Below are positions 35,640 through 48,343 of a DNA stretch of 64,000 bases, one piece after another; the first letter of the stretch is position 1; the number at the start of each line of letters is the position of its first letter. The DNA is from Motacilla alba alba. Its lineage: Eukaryota; Chordata; Aves; Passeriformes; Motacillidae. The DNA is taken from positions 1 through 64,000 of the forward strand of contig NC_052021.1 of the NCBI RefSeq assembly GCF_015832195.1, read 5' to 3'. The notes beneath the pieces were generated by a model. The model saw only the letters and a program-made list of their open reading frames with translations. It did not search any database and was not told where the DNA came from. A program made the position numbers and the translations under genes.

Positions 35640-38309
35640 ATGGGCACTCTCAAAGCAGCCCGAGATGGCACAGGTGGCAGCTTGTCCCTGGGCGGCATCT
35701 TCAGATTCGTGGAAATCCAGCCGGCAGCCTGCCCCTGAGGAACAAGGCCCTACCTTGTACAGACAAATGCTTCTGCCCGGGGAAACAAAACACACCACCA
35801 CACGTTCCTGGTATCAGTTTGCAGTGCTCCATGGGCACTCTCAAAGCAGCCCGAGTTGGCACAGGTGGCAGCTTGTCCCTGGGCGGCATCTTGATATTCG
35901 TGGAAATCCAGCTGCCAGACGGACCCGAAGGGCCGAGGGCCTACCTGGTACTTACAAAGGCTTCTGCCCAAGGAGACAAAACCCACCAGCCCACGTTCCT
36001 GTTCTGAGTTTACAGTGGTCTGTGGGCACTCTCAAAGCAGCCCGAGTTGGCACAGGTGGCAGCTTGTCCCTGGGCGGCATCTTCAGATTCGTGGAAATCC
36101 AGCAGGCAGACGGACCCTGAGGAACAAGGCCCTACCTGGTACAGAGAACGTCTTCTGCCTCGGAAAACAAAACCCACCAGCCAACGTTCCTGGTCTCAGT
36201 TTGCAGAGCTCCATTGGCACACTCAAAGCAGCCCGAGTTGGCACAGGTGGCGGCTTGTCCCTGGGCGGCATCTTCAGATTCGTGGTAATCCAGCAGGCAG
36301 CCTACCCCTGAGGAACAAGGCCGGACCTGGTACTGACAAAGGCTTCTGCCCGGGGAAACAAAACCCACCAGCCCACGTTCCTGCTCTCAGTTTACAGAAC
36401 TCTGTGGGAACTCTCAAAGCAGCCCGGATTGGCAGAGGCGGCTTGTCCCTGGGCGGCATCTTGATATTCGTGGAAATCCAGCAGGCTGCCGGCCCAGAAG
36501 GGCCGAGGCCCTACCTGGTACAGACAAAGGCTTCTGCACAAGGAGACAAAACCCACCAGCCCACGTTCCTGGTCTCAGTTTACAGAAGTCTGTAGGAACT
36601 CTCAAAGCAGCCCAAGTTGGCACGGGTGGCAGCTTGTCCCTGGGCGGCATCTTCAGATTCGTGGAAATCCAGCAGGCAGACGGCCACAAAAGGCCGAGGA
36701 CCTACCTGGTATTGACAATGGCTTCGTCCTAGGGAAACAAAACCCACCAGCCCACGTTCCTGGTCTCAGTTTGCAGAGATCCATGGGCACTCTCAAAGCA
36801 GCCCGAGTTGGCGCAGGTGGCGGCTTGTCCCTGGGTGGCATCTTCAGATTCGTGGAAATCCAGCTGGCAGCCTACCCCTGAGGAACAAGGCCCGACCTGG
36901 TACTGACAAAGGCTTCTGCCCGGGGAAACAAAACCCACCAGCCCACGTTCCTGGTCTCAGTGTACAGAAGTCTGTGGGAACTCTCAAAGCAGCCCAAGTT
37001 GGCACGGGTGGCAGCTTGTCCATGGGCGGCATCTTCGTATTCATGGAAATCCAGCAGGCAGCCTGCCCCTGAGGGACAAGGCCCTACCTGGTACTGACAA
37101 AGGCTTCTGCCCGGGGATAAAAAACCCACCAGCCCACGTTCCTGGTCTCAGTTTGCAGAGCTCCTTGGGCACGTTCAAAGCAGCCCGAGTTGGCACAGGT
37201 GGCAGCTTGTCCCTGGGCCGAATCTTCAGATTCGTGGAAATCCAGCCGGCAGCCAGCCCCTGAGGAACAGGGGCCTACCTGGTACTGCAAATGCTTCTGC
37301 CCAAGGAGACAAAACCCACCAGCCCACGTTCCTGGTCGCAGTTTGCAGAGCTCCATGGGCAGTCTCAAAGCAGCCCGAGTTGGCACGGGTTGCAGCTTCT
37401 CCGTGGGCAGCATCTTGATATTCGTGGAAATCCAGCTGGAATACGGACCCGGAGGGCCAAGGGCCTACCTGGTACTGACAAAGGCTTCTGCCCAAGGAGA
37501 CAAAACCCACCAGCCCACGTTCCTGGTCTCACTTTGCAGAGCTCCATGGGCACTCTCAAAGCAGCCCAAGTTGGCACAGGTGGCCGCTTGTCCCTGGCCA
37601 GCATCTTCAGATTCGTGGAATTCTAGCAGGCAGCCAGCCCGTGAGGAACAAGGCCCTACCTGGTACTGATAAAGGCTTCTGCCCGGGGAAACAAAACCCA
37701 CCAGCCCACGTTCCTGGTCTCAGTTTACAGAGATCCGTGTGCACTCTCAAAGCAGCCCGAGCTGGCACGGGTGGCAGCTTGTCCCTGGGCGGCATCTTCA
37801 GATTCGTGGAAATCCAGCAAGCAGCCCTCCCGTGAGGAACAAGGCGCTACCGAGTACAGACAAAGGCTTCTGCCCGGGGAAACAAAACACACCACCACAC
37901 GTTCCTGGTATCAGTTTGCAGTGCTCCATGGGCACTCTCAAAGCAGCCCGAGTTGGCACAGGTGGCAGCTTGTCCCTGGGCGGCATTTTGATATTCGTGG
38001 AAATCCAGCTGGCAGACGGACCCGAAGGGCCGAGGGCCTACCTGGTACTGACAAAGGCTTCTGCCCAAGGAGACAAAACCCACCAGCCCACGTTCCTGGT
38101 CTCAGTTTACAGAAGTCTGTAGGAACTCTCAAAGCAGCCCGAGTTGGCACGGGTGGCAGCTTGTCCCTGGGCGGCATCTTCAGATTCGTGGAAATCCAGC
38201 AGGCAGACGGCCACAAAAGGCCGAGGACCTACCTCGTATTGACAATGGCTTCGTCCTAGGGAAACAAAACCCACCACCCCACGTTCCTGGTCTCAGTTTG
38301 CAGAGCTCC
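35640..38309 (+). repeat. 14-monomer HOR unit, Q1
   Basis: Matches unit P1 (offset 11,249), including the diagnostic CTGCCAGACGG near 35912 and CTCACTTTGC near 37529. P1 and Q1 are therefore the equivalent first units. Confidence 0.93.
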
Positions 38310-40939
38310 ATGGGCACTCTCAAAGCAGCCCGAGATGGCACAGGTGGCAGCTTGTCCCTGGGCGGCATCTTCAGATTTGTGGAAATCCAGCCGGCAGCCT
38401 GCCCCTGAGGAACAAGGCCCTACCTTGTACAGACAAATGCTTCTGCCCGGGGAAACAAAACACACCACCACACGTTCCTGGTATCAGTTTGCAGTGCTCC
38501 ATGGGCACTCTCAAAGCAGCCCGAGTTGGCACAGGTGGCAGCTTGTCCCTGGGCGGCATCTTGATATTCGTGGAAATCCAGCTGGCAGACGGACCCGAAG
38601 GGCCGAGGGCCTACCTGGTACTTACAAAGGCTTCTGCCCAAGGAGACAAAACCCACCAGCCCATGTTCCTGTTCTGAGTTTACAGTGGTCTGTGGGCACT
38701 CTCAAAGCAGCCCGAGTTGGCACAGGTGGCAGCTTGTCCCTGGGCGGCATCTTCAGATTCGTGGAAATCCAGCAGGCAGACGGACCCTGAGGAAGAAGGC
38801 CCTACCTGGTACAGAGAAAGTCTTCTGCCTCGGAAAACAAAACCCACCAGCCAACGTTCCTGGTCTCAGTTTGCAGAGCTCCATTGGCACACTCAAAGCA
38901 GCCCGAGTTGGCACAGGTGGCGGCTTGTCCCTGGGTGGCATCTTCAGATTCGTGGTAATCCAGCAGGCAGCCTACCCCTGAGGAACAAGGCCGGACCTGG
39001 TACTGACAAAGGCTTCTGCCCGGGGAAACAAAACCCACCAGCCCACGTTCCTGCTCTCAGTTTACAGAACTCTGTGGGAACTCTCAAAGCAGCCCGGATT
39101 GGCAGAGGCGGCTTGTCCCTGGGCGGCATCTTGATATTCGTGGAAATCCAGCAGGCTGCCGGCCCAGAAGGGCCGAGGCCCTACCTGGTACAGACAAAGG
39201 CTTCTGCACAAGGAGACAAAACCCACCAGCCCACGTTCCTGGTCTCAGTTTACAGAAGTCTGTGGGAACTCTCAAAGCAGCCCAAGTTGGCACGGGTGGC
39301 AGCTTGTCCCTGGGCGGCATCTTCAGATTCGTGGAAATCCAGCAGGCAGACGGCCACAAAAGGCCGAGGACCTACCTGGTATTGACAATGGCTTCGTCCT
39401 AGGGAAACAAAACCCACCAGCCCACGTTCCTGGTCTCAGTTTGCAGAGATCCATGGGCACTCTCAAAGCAGCCCGAGTTGGCGCAGGTGGCGGCTTGTCC
39501 CTGGGTGGCATCTTCAGATTCGTGGAAATCCAGCTGGCAGCCTACCCCTGAGGAACAAGGCCCGACCTGGTACTGACAAAGGCTTCTGCCCGGGGAAACA
39601 AAACCCACCAGCCCACGTTCCTGGTCTCAGTGTACAGAAGTCTGTGGGAACTCTCAAAGCAGCCCAAGTTGGCACGGGTGGCAGCTTGTCCATGGGCGGC
39701 ATCTTCGTATTCATGGAAATCCAGCAGGCAGCCTGCCCCTGAGGGACAAGGCCCTACCTGGTACTGACAAAGGCTTCTGCCCGGGGATAAAAAACCCACC
39801 AGCCCACGTTCCTGGTCTCAGTTTGCAGAGCTCCTTGGGCACGTTCAAAGCAGCCCGAGTTGGCACAGGTGGCAGCTTGTCCCTGGGCCGAATCTTCAGA
39901 TTCGTGGAAATCCAGCCGGCAGCCAGCCCCTGAGGAACAGGGGCCTACCTGGTACTGCAAATGCTTCTGCCCAAGGAGACAAAACCCACCAGCCCACGTT
40001 CCTGGTCGCAGTTTGCAGAGCTCCATGGGCAGTCTCAAAGCAGCCCGAGTTGGCACGGGTTGCAGCTTCTCCGTGGGCAGCATCTTGATATTCGTGGAAA
40101 TCCAGCTGGAATACGGACCCGGAGGGCCAAGGGCCTACCTGGTACTGACAAAGGCTTCTGCCCAAGGAGACAAAACCCACCAGCCCACGTTCCTGGTCTC
40201 AGTTTGCAGAGCTCCATGGGCACTCTCAAAGCAGCCCAAGTTGGCACAGGTGGCCGCTTGTCCCTGGGCAGCATCTTCAGATTCGTGGAAATCTAGCAGA
40301 CAGCCAACCCGTGAGGAACAAGGCCCTACCTGGTACTGACAAAGGCTTCTGCCCGGGGAAACAAAACCCACCAGCCCACGTTCCTGGTCTCAGTTTACAG
40401 AGATCCGTGGGCACTCTCAAAGCAGCCCGAGCTGGCACGGGTGGCAGCTTGTCCCTGGGCGGCATCTTCAGATTCGTGGAAATCCAGCAAGCAGCCCTCC
40501 CGTGAGGAACAAGGCGCTACCTAGTACTGACAAAGGCTTCTGCCCGGGGAAACAAAATACACCACCACACGTTCCTGGTATCAGTTTGCAGTGCTCCATG
40601 GGCACTCTCAAAGCAGCCTGAGTTGGCACAGGTGGCAGCTTGTCCCTGGGCGGCATTTTGATATTCGTGGAAATCCAGCTGGCAGACGGACCCGAAGGGC
40701 CGAGGGCCTACCTGGTACTGACAAACGCTTCTGCCCAAGGAGACAAAACCCACCAGCCCACGTTCCTGGTCTCAGTTTACAGAAGTCTGTAGGAACTCTC
40801 AAAGCAGCCCAAGTTGGCACGGGTGGCAGCTTGTCCCTGGGCGGCATCTTCAGATTCGTGGAAATCCAGCAGGCAGACGGCCACAAAAGGCCGAGGACCT
40901 ACCTGGTATTGACAATGGCTTCGTCCTAGGGAAACAAAA
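38310..40939 (+). repeat. 14-monomer HOR unit, Q2
   Basis: Its left part matches P2/P3 (GAGGAAGAAGGCCC near 38788). Its right part matches P3 and not P2 (GATCCGTGGGCACTC near 40402). It corresponds to the last unit of super-repeat P. Confidence 0.92.
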
Positions 40940-42012
40940 CCCACCAGCCCACGTTCCTGGTCTCAGTGTACAGAAGTCTGTGGGAACTCTCAAAGCAGCC
41001 CAAGTTGGCACGGGTGGCAGCTTGTCCATGGGCGGCATCTTCGTATTCATGGAAATCCAGCAGGTAGCCTGCCCCTGAGGGACAAGGCCCTACCTGGTAC
41101 TGACAAAGGCTTCTGCCCGGGGATAAAAAACCCACCAGCCCACGTTCCTGGTCTCAGTTTGCAGAGCTCCTTGGGCACGTTCAAAGCAGCCCGAGTTGGC
41201 ACAGGTGGCAGCTTGTCCCTGGGCCGAATCTTCAGATTTGTGGAAATCCAGCCGGCAGCCAGCCCCTGAGGAACAGGGGCCTACCTGGTACTGCAAATGC
41301 TTCTGCCCATGGAGACAAAACCCACCAGCCCACGTTCCTGGTCTCAGTTTGCAGAGCTCCATGGGCAGTCTCAAAGCAGCCCGAGTTGGCACGGGTGGCA
41401 GCTTCTCCGTGGGCAGCATCTTGATATTCGTGGAAATCCAGCTGGAATACGGACCCGGAGGGCCAAGGGCCTACCTGGTACTGACAAAGGCATCTGCCCA
41501 AGGAGACAAAACCCACCAGCCCACGTTCCTGGTCTCAGTTTGCAGAGCTCCATGGGCACTCTCAAAGCAGCCCAAGTTGGCACAGGTGGCCGCTTGTCCC
41601 TGGGCAGCATCTTCAGATTCGTGGAAATCTAGCAGGCAGCCAGCCCGTGAGGAACAAGGCCCTACCTGGTACTGACAAAGGCTTCTGCCCGGGGAAACAA
41701 AACTCACCAGCCCACGTTCCTGGTCTCAGTTTACAGAGATCCGTGTGCACTCTCAAAGCAGCCCGAGCTGGCACGGGTGGCAGCTTGTCCCTGGGCGGCA
41801 TCTTCAGATTCGTGGAAATCCAGCAAGCAGCCCTCCCCTGAGGAACAAGGCGCTACCTAGTACTGACAAAGGCTTCTGCCTGGGGAAACAAAACACACCA
41901 CCACACGTTCCTGGTATCAGTTTGCAGTGCTCCATGGGCACTCTCAAAGCAGCCCGAGTTGGCACAGGTGGCAGCTTGTCCCTGGGCGGCATCTTGATAT
42001 TCGTGGAAATCC
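40940..42012 (+). repeat. Partial 7-monomer re-entry after unit Q2
   Basis: Counterpart of 32361-33433 at offset 8,579, and a copy of the sequence 1,336 bp upstream. Small changes include CCCATGGAGACAAAACC near 41307 for CCCAAGGAGACAAAACC. Confidence 0.88.
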
Positions 42013-43289
42013 AGCAGTCTGCCAGCCCAGAAGGGCCGAGAGCCTATGTGGTACTGCAAATGCTTCTGCCCAAGGAGAAAAAACCCACCAGTCCACGTTC
42101 CTGGTCTCAGTTTGCAGAGCTCCGTAGGCACTCTCAAAGCAGCCCGAGTTGGTACGGGTGGCAGCTTGTCCCTGGGCGGCACCTTAAAATTCGTGGAAAT
42201 CCAGCAAGCAGCCGGCCCGTGAGGAACCAGGCCCTACCAGGTACAGACAAAGGCTTCTGCCCGGGGAACAAAACCCACCAGCCCACGTTCCTGGTCTCAG
42301 TTTACAGAGATCCGTGTGCACTCTCAAAGCAGCCCGAGTTGGCACTGGTGGCAGCTTGTCCCTGGGCGGCACCTTGATATTCGTGGAAATCCAGCAAGCA
42401 GCCGTCCCGTGAGGAACAAGGCGCTACCTAGTACTGACAAAGGCTTCTGCCCGGGGAAACAAAACCCAGCAGCCCACGTTCCTGGTCTCAGTTTACAGAG
42501 CTCCGTGGGAACTCTCAAAGCTGCGCAAGTTGCATGGGTGGCAGATTGTCCCTGGGCGGCATTTTGATATTCGTGGAAATCCAGCAGGCTGCCTGCCCCT
42601 GAGGAACAAGGCCCTACCTGGTAGAGACAAAGGCTTCTGCCCGGGAAAACAAAACTCAGCACCCCACGTTCCTGGTATCAGTTTGCAGAGCTCCATGGGC
42701 ACTCTCAAAGCAGCCCGAGATGGCACGGGTGGCAGCTTGTCCCTGGGCGGCATCTTCAGATTCGTGGAAATCCAGCCGGCAGCCTGCCCCTGAGGAACAA
42801 GGCCCTACCTTGTACAGACAAATGCTTCTGCCCGGGGAGACAAAACACACCACCACACGTTCCTGGTATCAGTTTGCAGTGCTCCATGGGCACTCTCAAA
42901 GCAGCCCGCGTTGGCACAGGTGGCAGCTTGTCCCTGGGCGGCATCTTGATATTCGTGGAAATCCAGCTGGCAGACGGACCCGAAGGGCCGAGGGCCTACC
43001 TGGTACTGACAAAGGCTTCTGCCCAAGGAGACAAAACCCACCAGCCCACGTTCCTGTTCTGAGTTTACAGTGGTCTGTGGGCACTCTCAAAGCAGCCCGA
43101 GTTGGCACAGGTGGCAGCTTGTCCCTGGGCGGCATCTTCAGATTCGTGGAAATCCAGCAGGCAGACGGACCCTTAGGAACAAGGCCCTACCTGGTACAGA
43201 GAAAGTCTTCTGCCTCGGAAAACAAAACCCACCAGCCAACGTTCCTGGTCTCAGTTTGCAGAGCTCCATTGGCACACTCAAAGCAGCCC
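42013..43289 (+). repeat. Lead and start of a unit, Q version
   Basis: Counterpart of 33434-34710 at offset 8,579. It ends near 43290, where the array moves to a lead-type monomer with AAGCAGCCGTCCCG. Confidence 0.88.
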
Positions 43290-46045
43290 GAGTTGGCACA
43301 GGTGGCGGCTTGTCCCTGGGCGGCATCTTGATATTTGTGGAAATCCAGCAAGCAGCCGTCCCGTGAGGAACACGGTGCTACCTAGTACTGACAAAGGCTT
43401 CTGCCCGGGGAAACAAAACCCAGCAGCCCACGTTCCTGGTCTCAGTTTACAGAGCTCCGTGGGAACTCTCAAAGCTGCGCGAGTTGCATGGGTGGCAGAT
43501 TGTCCCTGGGCGGCATTTTGATATTCGTGGAAATCCAGCCGGTAGCCTGCCCCTGAGGAACAAGGCCCTACCTGGTAGAGACAAAGGCTTCTGCCCGGGA
43601 AAACAAAACTCAGCACCCCACGTTCCTGGTAAGAGTTTGCAGAGCTCCATGGGCACTCTCAAAGCAGCCCGAGATGGCACGGGTGGCAGCTTGTCCCTGG
43701 GCGGCATCTTCAGATTCGTGGAAATCCAGCCGGCAGCCTGCCCCTGAGGAACAAGGCCCTACCTTGTACATACAAATGCTTCTGCCCGGGGAAACAAAAC
43801 ACACCACCACACGTTCCTGGTATCAGTTTGCAGTGCTCCATGGGCACTCTCAAAGCAGCCCGAGTTGGCACAGGTGGCAGCTTGTCCCTGGGCGGCATCT
43901 TGATATTCGTGGAAATCCAGCTGGCAGACGGACCCGAAGGGCCGAGGGCCTACCTGGTACTGACAAAGGCTTCTGCCCAAGGAGACAAAACCCACCAGCC
44001 CACGTTCATGTTCTGAGTTTACAGTGGTCTGTGGGCACTCTCAAAGCAGTCCGAGTTGGCACAGGTGGCAGCTTGTCCCTGGGCGGCATCTTGATATTCG
44101 TGGAAATCCAGCAGGCAGACGGACCCTGAGGAACAAGGCCCTACCTGGTACAGAGAAAGTCTTCTGCCTCCGAAAACAAAACCCACCAGCCAACGTTCCT
44201 GGTCTCAGTTTGCAGAGCTCCATTGGCACACTCAAAGCAGCCCGAGTTGGCACAGGTGGAAGCTTGTCCCTGGGCGGCATCTTCAGATTCGTGGAAATCC
44301 AGCAGGCAGCCTACCCCTGAGGAACAAGGCCGGACCTGGTACTGACAAAGGCTTCTGCCCGGGGATAAAAAACCCACCAGCCCACGTTCCTGCTTTCAGT
44401 TTACAGAACTCTGTGGGAACTCTCAAAGCAGCCCGGATTGGCAGAGGCGGCTTGTCCCTGGGCGGCATCTTGATATTCGTGGAAATCCAGCAGGCTGCCG
44501 GCCCAGAAGGGCCGAGGCCCTACCTGGTACAGACAAAGGCTTCTGCACAAGGAGACAAAACCCACCAGCCCACGTTCCTGGTCTCAGTTTACAGAAGTCT
44601 GTGGGAACACTCAAAGCAGCCCAAGTTGGCACGGGTGGCAGCTTGTCCCTGGGCGGCATCTTCAGATTCGTGGAAATCCAGCAGGCAGACGGCCACAAAA
44701 GGCCGAGGACCTACCTGGTATTGACAATGGCTTCGTCCTAGGGAAACAAAACCCACCAGCCTACGTTCCTGGTCTCAGTTTGCAGAGATCCATGGGCACT
44801 CTCAAAGCAGCCCGAGTTGGCGTAGGTGGCGGCTTGTCCCTGGGTGGCATATTCAGATTCGTGGAAATCCAGCCGGCAGCCTACCCCTGAGGAACAAGGC
44901 CCAACCTGGTACTGACAAAGGCTTCTGCCCGGGGAAACAAAACCCACCAGCCCACGTTCCTGGTCTCAGTGTACAGAAGTCTGTGGGAACTCTCAAAGCA
45001 GCCCAAGTTGGCACGGGTGGCAGCTTGTCCATGGGCGGCATCTTCGTATTCATGGAAATCCAGCAGGCAGCCTGCCCCTGAGGGACAAGGCCCTACCTGG
45101 TACTGACAAAGGCTTCTGCCCGGGGATAAAAAACCCACCAGCCCACGTTCCTGGTCTCAGTTTGCAGAGCTCCTTGGGCACGTTCAAAGCAGCCCGAGTT
45201 GGCACAGGTGGCAGCTTGTCCCTGGGCCGAATCTTCAGATTCGTGGAAATCCAGCCGGCAGCCAGCCCCTGAGGAACAGGGGCCTACCTGGTACTGCAAA
45301 TGCTTCTGCCCAAGGAGACAAAACCCACCAGCCCACGTTCCTGGTCGCAGTTTGCAGAGCTCCATGGGCAGTCTCAAAGCAGCCCGAGTTGGCACGGGTT
45401 GCAGCTTCTCCGTGGGCAGCATCTTGGTATTCGTGGAAATCCAGCTGGAATACGGACCCGGAGGGCCAAGGGCCTACCTGGTACTGACAAAGGCTTCTGC
45501 CCAAGGAGACAAAACCCACCAGCCCACGTTCCTGGTCTCAGTTTGCAGAGCTCCATGGGCACTCTCAAAGCAGCCCAAGTTGGCACAGCTGGCAGCTTGT
45601 CCCTGGGCAGCATCTTCAGATTCGTGGAAATCTAGCAGGCAGCCAGCCCGTGAGGAACAAGGCCCTACCTGGTACTGACAAAGGCTTCTGGCTGGGGAAA
45701 CAAAACTCACCAGCCCACGTTCCTGGTCTCAGTTTACAGAGATCCGTGTGCACTCTCAAAGCAGCCCGAGCTGGCACGGGTGGCAGCTATTCCCTGGGCG
45801 GCATCTTCAGATTCGTGGAAATCCAGCAAGCAGCCCTCCCGTGAGGAACAAGGCGCTACCTAGTACTGACAAAGGCTTCTGCCCGGGGAAACAAAACACA
45901 CCACCACACGTTCCTGGTATCAGTTTGCAGTGCTCCATGGGCACTCTCAAAGCAGCCCGAGTTGGCACAGGTAGCCGCTTGTTCCTGGGCGGCATCTTGA
46001 TATTCGTGGAAATCCAGCTGGCAGACGGACCCGAAGGGCCGAGGC
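43290..46045 (+). repeat. Super-repeat R, truncated, with one 14-monomer unit
   Basis: Joins the lead three monomers in (tracking about 24060 and 35309, offsets 19,258 and 8,009) and then runs through one 14-monomer unit (43649 to about 46045) before leaving the family. It carries more private changes than P or Q, for example TACATACAAATGC near 43766, CCTGGTAAGAGTTTGC near 43625 and GGCACAGCTGGCAGC near 45583. Confidence 0.88.
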
Positions 46046-46127
46046 CCGACCTGGTACTGACAAAGGCTTCTGCCCGGGGAAACAAAACCCACCAGCCCAC
46101 GTTCCTGGTCTCAGTGTACAGAAGTCT

Positions 46128-46250
46128 GTGGGAACTCTCAAAGCAGCCCAAGTTGGCACGGGTGGCAGCATGTCCCTGGGCGGCAAAGGCTACTGCCTGG
46201 GAAAACAAAACTCAGCACCCCACGTTCCTGGTCTCAGTTTGCAGAGATCC
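46128..46250 (+). repeat. Deleted monomer, 123 bp
   Basis: GGGCGGC joins directly to AAAGGCTACTGCC, removing 68 bp that include the CENP-B-box-like segment and the variable segment. The deletion has at most one or two bases of microhomology at the join. It leaves GCATGTCCCTGGGCGGC upstream. Confidence 0.92.
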
Positions 46251-46314
46251 ATGGGCAGTCTCCAAGCAGCCCGAGTTGGCACAGGGGCAGCTTGTCCCTG
46301 GGCAGCATCTTGAT

Positions 46315-46331
46315 ATTCGTGGAAATCGAGC
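46315..46331 (+). other. CENP-B-box-like site, CGAG form (8 of 9)
   Basis: ATTCGTGGAAATCGAGC has TTCG, the central A and CG.G of the essential CENP-B box positions. It lies seven bases upstream of a GCGGCCGC site in the same monomer. Confidence 0.45.
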
Positions 46332-47009
46332 GGAGAAGCGGCCGCGATAGGCCGAGGGCGTACCTGGTACTGCAAATGCTTGTGCCCGGGTAAACAAAAC
46401 CCACCAACCCACATTCCTGGTCTCAGTTTGCAGAGAACGATGGGCACCCTCAAAGCAGCCTGAGTTGGCACAGGTGGCAGCTTGTCCCTGGGCGGCATGT
46501 TCATATTCGTGGAAATCCAGCAGGCAGCCGGCCCCTGAGGAACAAGGCCCTACCTGGTACTGACAAAGTCTTCTGCCCGGGAAAACAAAACTCAACACTC
46601 CACGTTCCTGGTATCAGTTTGAAGAGCTCCATGGGCACTCTCAAAGCAGCCCGAGTTGGCACAGGTGGCAGCTTGTCCCTGGGCGGCACCTTGATATTTG
46701 TTGAAATCCAGCAGGCAGACGGACGTGAAGGGCCGAGGGCCTACCTGGTACTGCAAATGCTTCTGCCCGGGGAAACAAACCCACCAGCCCACGTTTCTGG
46801 TCTCAGTTTGCAGAGCTCCATGGGCACTCTCAAAGCAGCCTGAGTTGGCGCAGGTGGCAGCTTGTCCCTGGGCAGCATCTTGATATTCCTGGAAATCCAG
46901 CTGGCAGACGGACCGAAAGGCCGAGGGCCTACCTGGTATTGACAAAGCCTTCTGCCCAAGGAGACAAAACCCACCAGTACACGATCCTGGTCTCAGTTTG
47001 CAGAGCTCC

Positions 47010-47200
47010 ATGGGCACTCTCAAAGCAGCCCGAGTTGGCACAGGTGGCAGCTTGTCCCTGGGCGGCATCTTGATATTCGTGGAAATCCAGCAGGCAGCCG
47101 GCCCCTGAGGAACAAGGCCGGACCTGGTACTGACAAAGGCTTCTGCCCGGGGAAACAAAACCCACCAGCCCACGTTCCTGGTCTCAGTTTGCAGAGCTCC
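47010..47200 (+). repeat. Representative 191-bp monomer, close to consensus
   Basis: This copy carries the commonest base at nearly every position I compared, so it is a convenient reference. In order it contains the start motif ATGGGCACTCTC, a stretch with CCGAGTTGGCAC and AGCTTGTCCCTGGGCGGC, the segment GATATTCGTGGAAATCCAG (positions 63-81 of the monomer), and a variable segment around GCCGGCCCCTGAGGAACAAG. It ends with an A-rich GGGGAAACAAAACCC tract, CCACGTTCCTGGTCTCAG and a SacI-type GAGCTC. It has seven CpG. Short palindromes CCATGG, CCCGGG, GAGCTC and GCCGGC recur through the array. Monomers differ most in the variable segment. The main forms there are CCCCTGAGGAAC, CCAGAAGGGCCGAGG, CACAAAAGGCCGAGG, GCGATGGGCCGAGG and GAAGGGCCGAGGGCCAAC. 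Confidence 0.9.
47075..47091 (+). other. CENP-B-box-like site, common CCAG form (7 of 9), example
   Basis: ATTCGTGGAAATCCAGC is the version in most monomers of the window. It has TTCG, the central A, and C and the last G of CGGG. It also equals the start of the canonical mammalian box with one T missing (TTCGTGGAAA against TTCGTTGGAAA). It lies in one of the most conserved parts of the monomer, whether the preceding bases are GAT or CAG. Confidence 0.4.
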
Positions 47201-48343
47201 TTGGGCACGTTCAAAGCAGCCCGAGTTGGCACAGGTGGCAGCTTGTCCCTGGGCCGAATCTTCAGATTCGTGGAAATCCAGCCGGCAGCCAGCCCCTGAG
47301 GAACAGGGGCCTACCTGGTACTGCAAATGCTTCTGCCCAAGGAGACAAAACCCACCAGCCCACGTTCCTGGTCTCAGTTTACAGAGCTCCATGTGCACTC
47401 TCAAAGCAGCCCGAGCTGGCACGGGTGTCAGCTTGTCCCTGGGCGGCACCTTGATATTCGTGGAAATCCAGCAGGCAGCCGGCCCCGAAGGGCCGAGGGC
47501 CAACATGGTACACAGAAACGCTTCTGGCTGGGGAAACAAAACCCACCAGCCCACGTTCCTGGTATCAGTTTGCAGTGCGCCATGGGCACTCTCAAAGCAG
47601 CCTGAGTTGGCACAGGTGGCAGCTTGTCCCTGGGCGGCATCTTAATATTCGTGGAAATCCAGCAGGCAGCCGGCCCAGAAGGGCCGAGGGATTACTTGGT
47701 ACTGCAAATGCTTCTGCCCAAGGAGACAAAACCCACCAGCCCACGTTCCGGGTCTCAGTTTGAAGAGCTCCATGGGAACGCTCAAAGCAGCCCGAGTTGG
47801 TACGGGTGGCAGCTTGTCCCTGGGCGGAATCTTGATATTCGTGGAAATCCAGCAGGTTGCCGGCCCAGAAGGGCCGAGGGCCTACCTGGTACTGTCAATG
47901 CTTCTGCCCAAGGAGACAAAAGCCACCAGCCCACGTTCCTGGTCTCAGTTTGCAGAGCTCCGTAGGCACTCTCAAAGCAGCCCGAGTTGGCACGGGTGGC
48001 AGCTTGTCCCTGGGCGGCATGTTCATATTCGTGGAAATCCAGAAGGCAGCCAGCCCCGAAGGGCCGAGGGCCAACATGGTACACAGAAAGGCTTCTGCCT
48101 GGGGAAACAAAACCCACCACCACACGTTCCTGGTATCAGTTTGCAGTGCTCCATGGGCACTCTCAAAGCAGCACGAGTTGGCACAGGTGGCAGCTTGTCC
48201 CTGGGCGGCATCTTCAGATTCGTGGAAATCCAGCAGGCAGCCAGCCACAAAAGGCCGAGGGCCTACCTGATATTGACAATGGCTTCGTCCTAGGGAAACA
48301 AAACCCACCACCCCACGTTCCTGGTCTCAGTTTACAGAGCTCC

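Larger units (their letters stand above)
34711..43289 (+). repeat. Super-repeat Q, 8.58 kb (45 monomers), with two 14-monomer units
   Basis: Same plan as P but with one 2,670-bp unit fewer. The left part matches P at offset 11,249 and the right part at offset 8,579; the difference is exactly 2,670. Identity is very high. One visible difference is G at 31721 against A at 40300, and another is CGTGGTACTG near 33470 against TGTGGTACTG near 42049. Confidence 0.92.
46046..47429 (+). repeat. Transition between the 14-monomer family and the right-hand family
   Basis: It begins with a GTGTACAGAAGTCTGTGGG monomer of the 14-monomer family that carries a 68-bp deletion, followed by the first GCGGCCGC monomer (46338-46345). 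Then come monomers with GACGGACGTGAAGGG and GGAAATCCAGCTGGCAGACGG that recur near 52360 and 59147. From about 47170 to 47390 the monomers again resemble those near 45160. A minus-strand frame open over 46592-47554 is a by-product of monomers lacking the usual stop. Confidence 0.82.

Noticed and set aside
46128..46250. Transposon insertion or excision scar at the short monomer
   Set aside because: The sequence is a simple 68-bp deletion inside a monomer. There is no target-site duplication, terminal inverted repeat or foreign DNA.
46315..46331. A canonical CENP-B box
   Set aside because: No copy has the full CGGG. The best matches have CGAG and most have CCAG, so I report only a box-like site.
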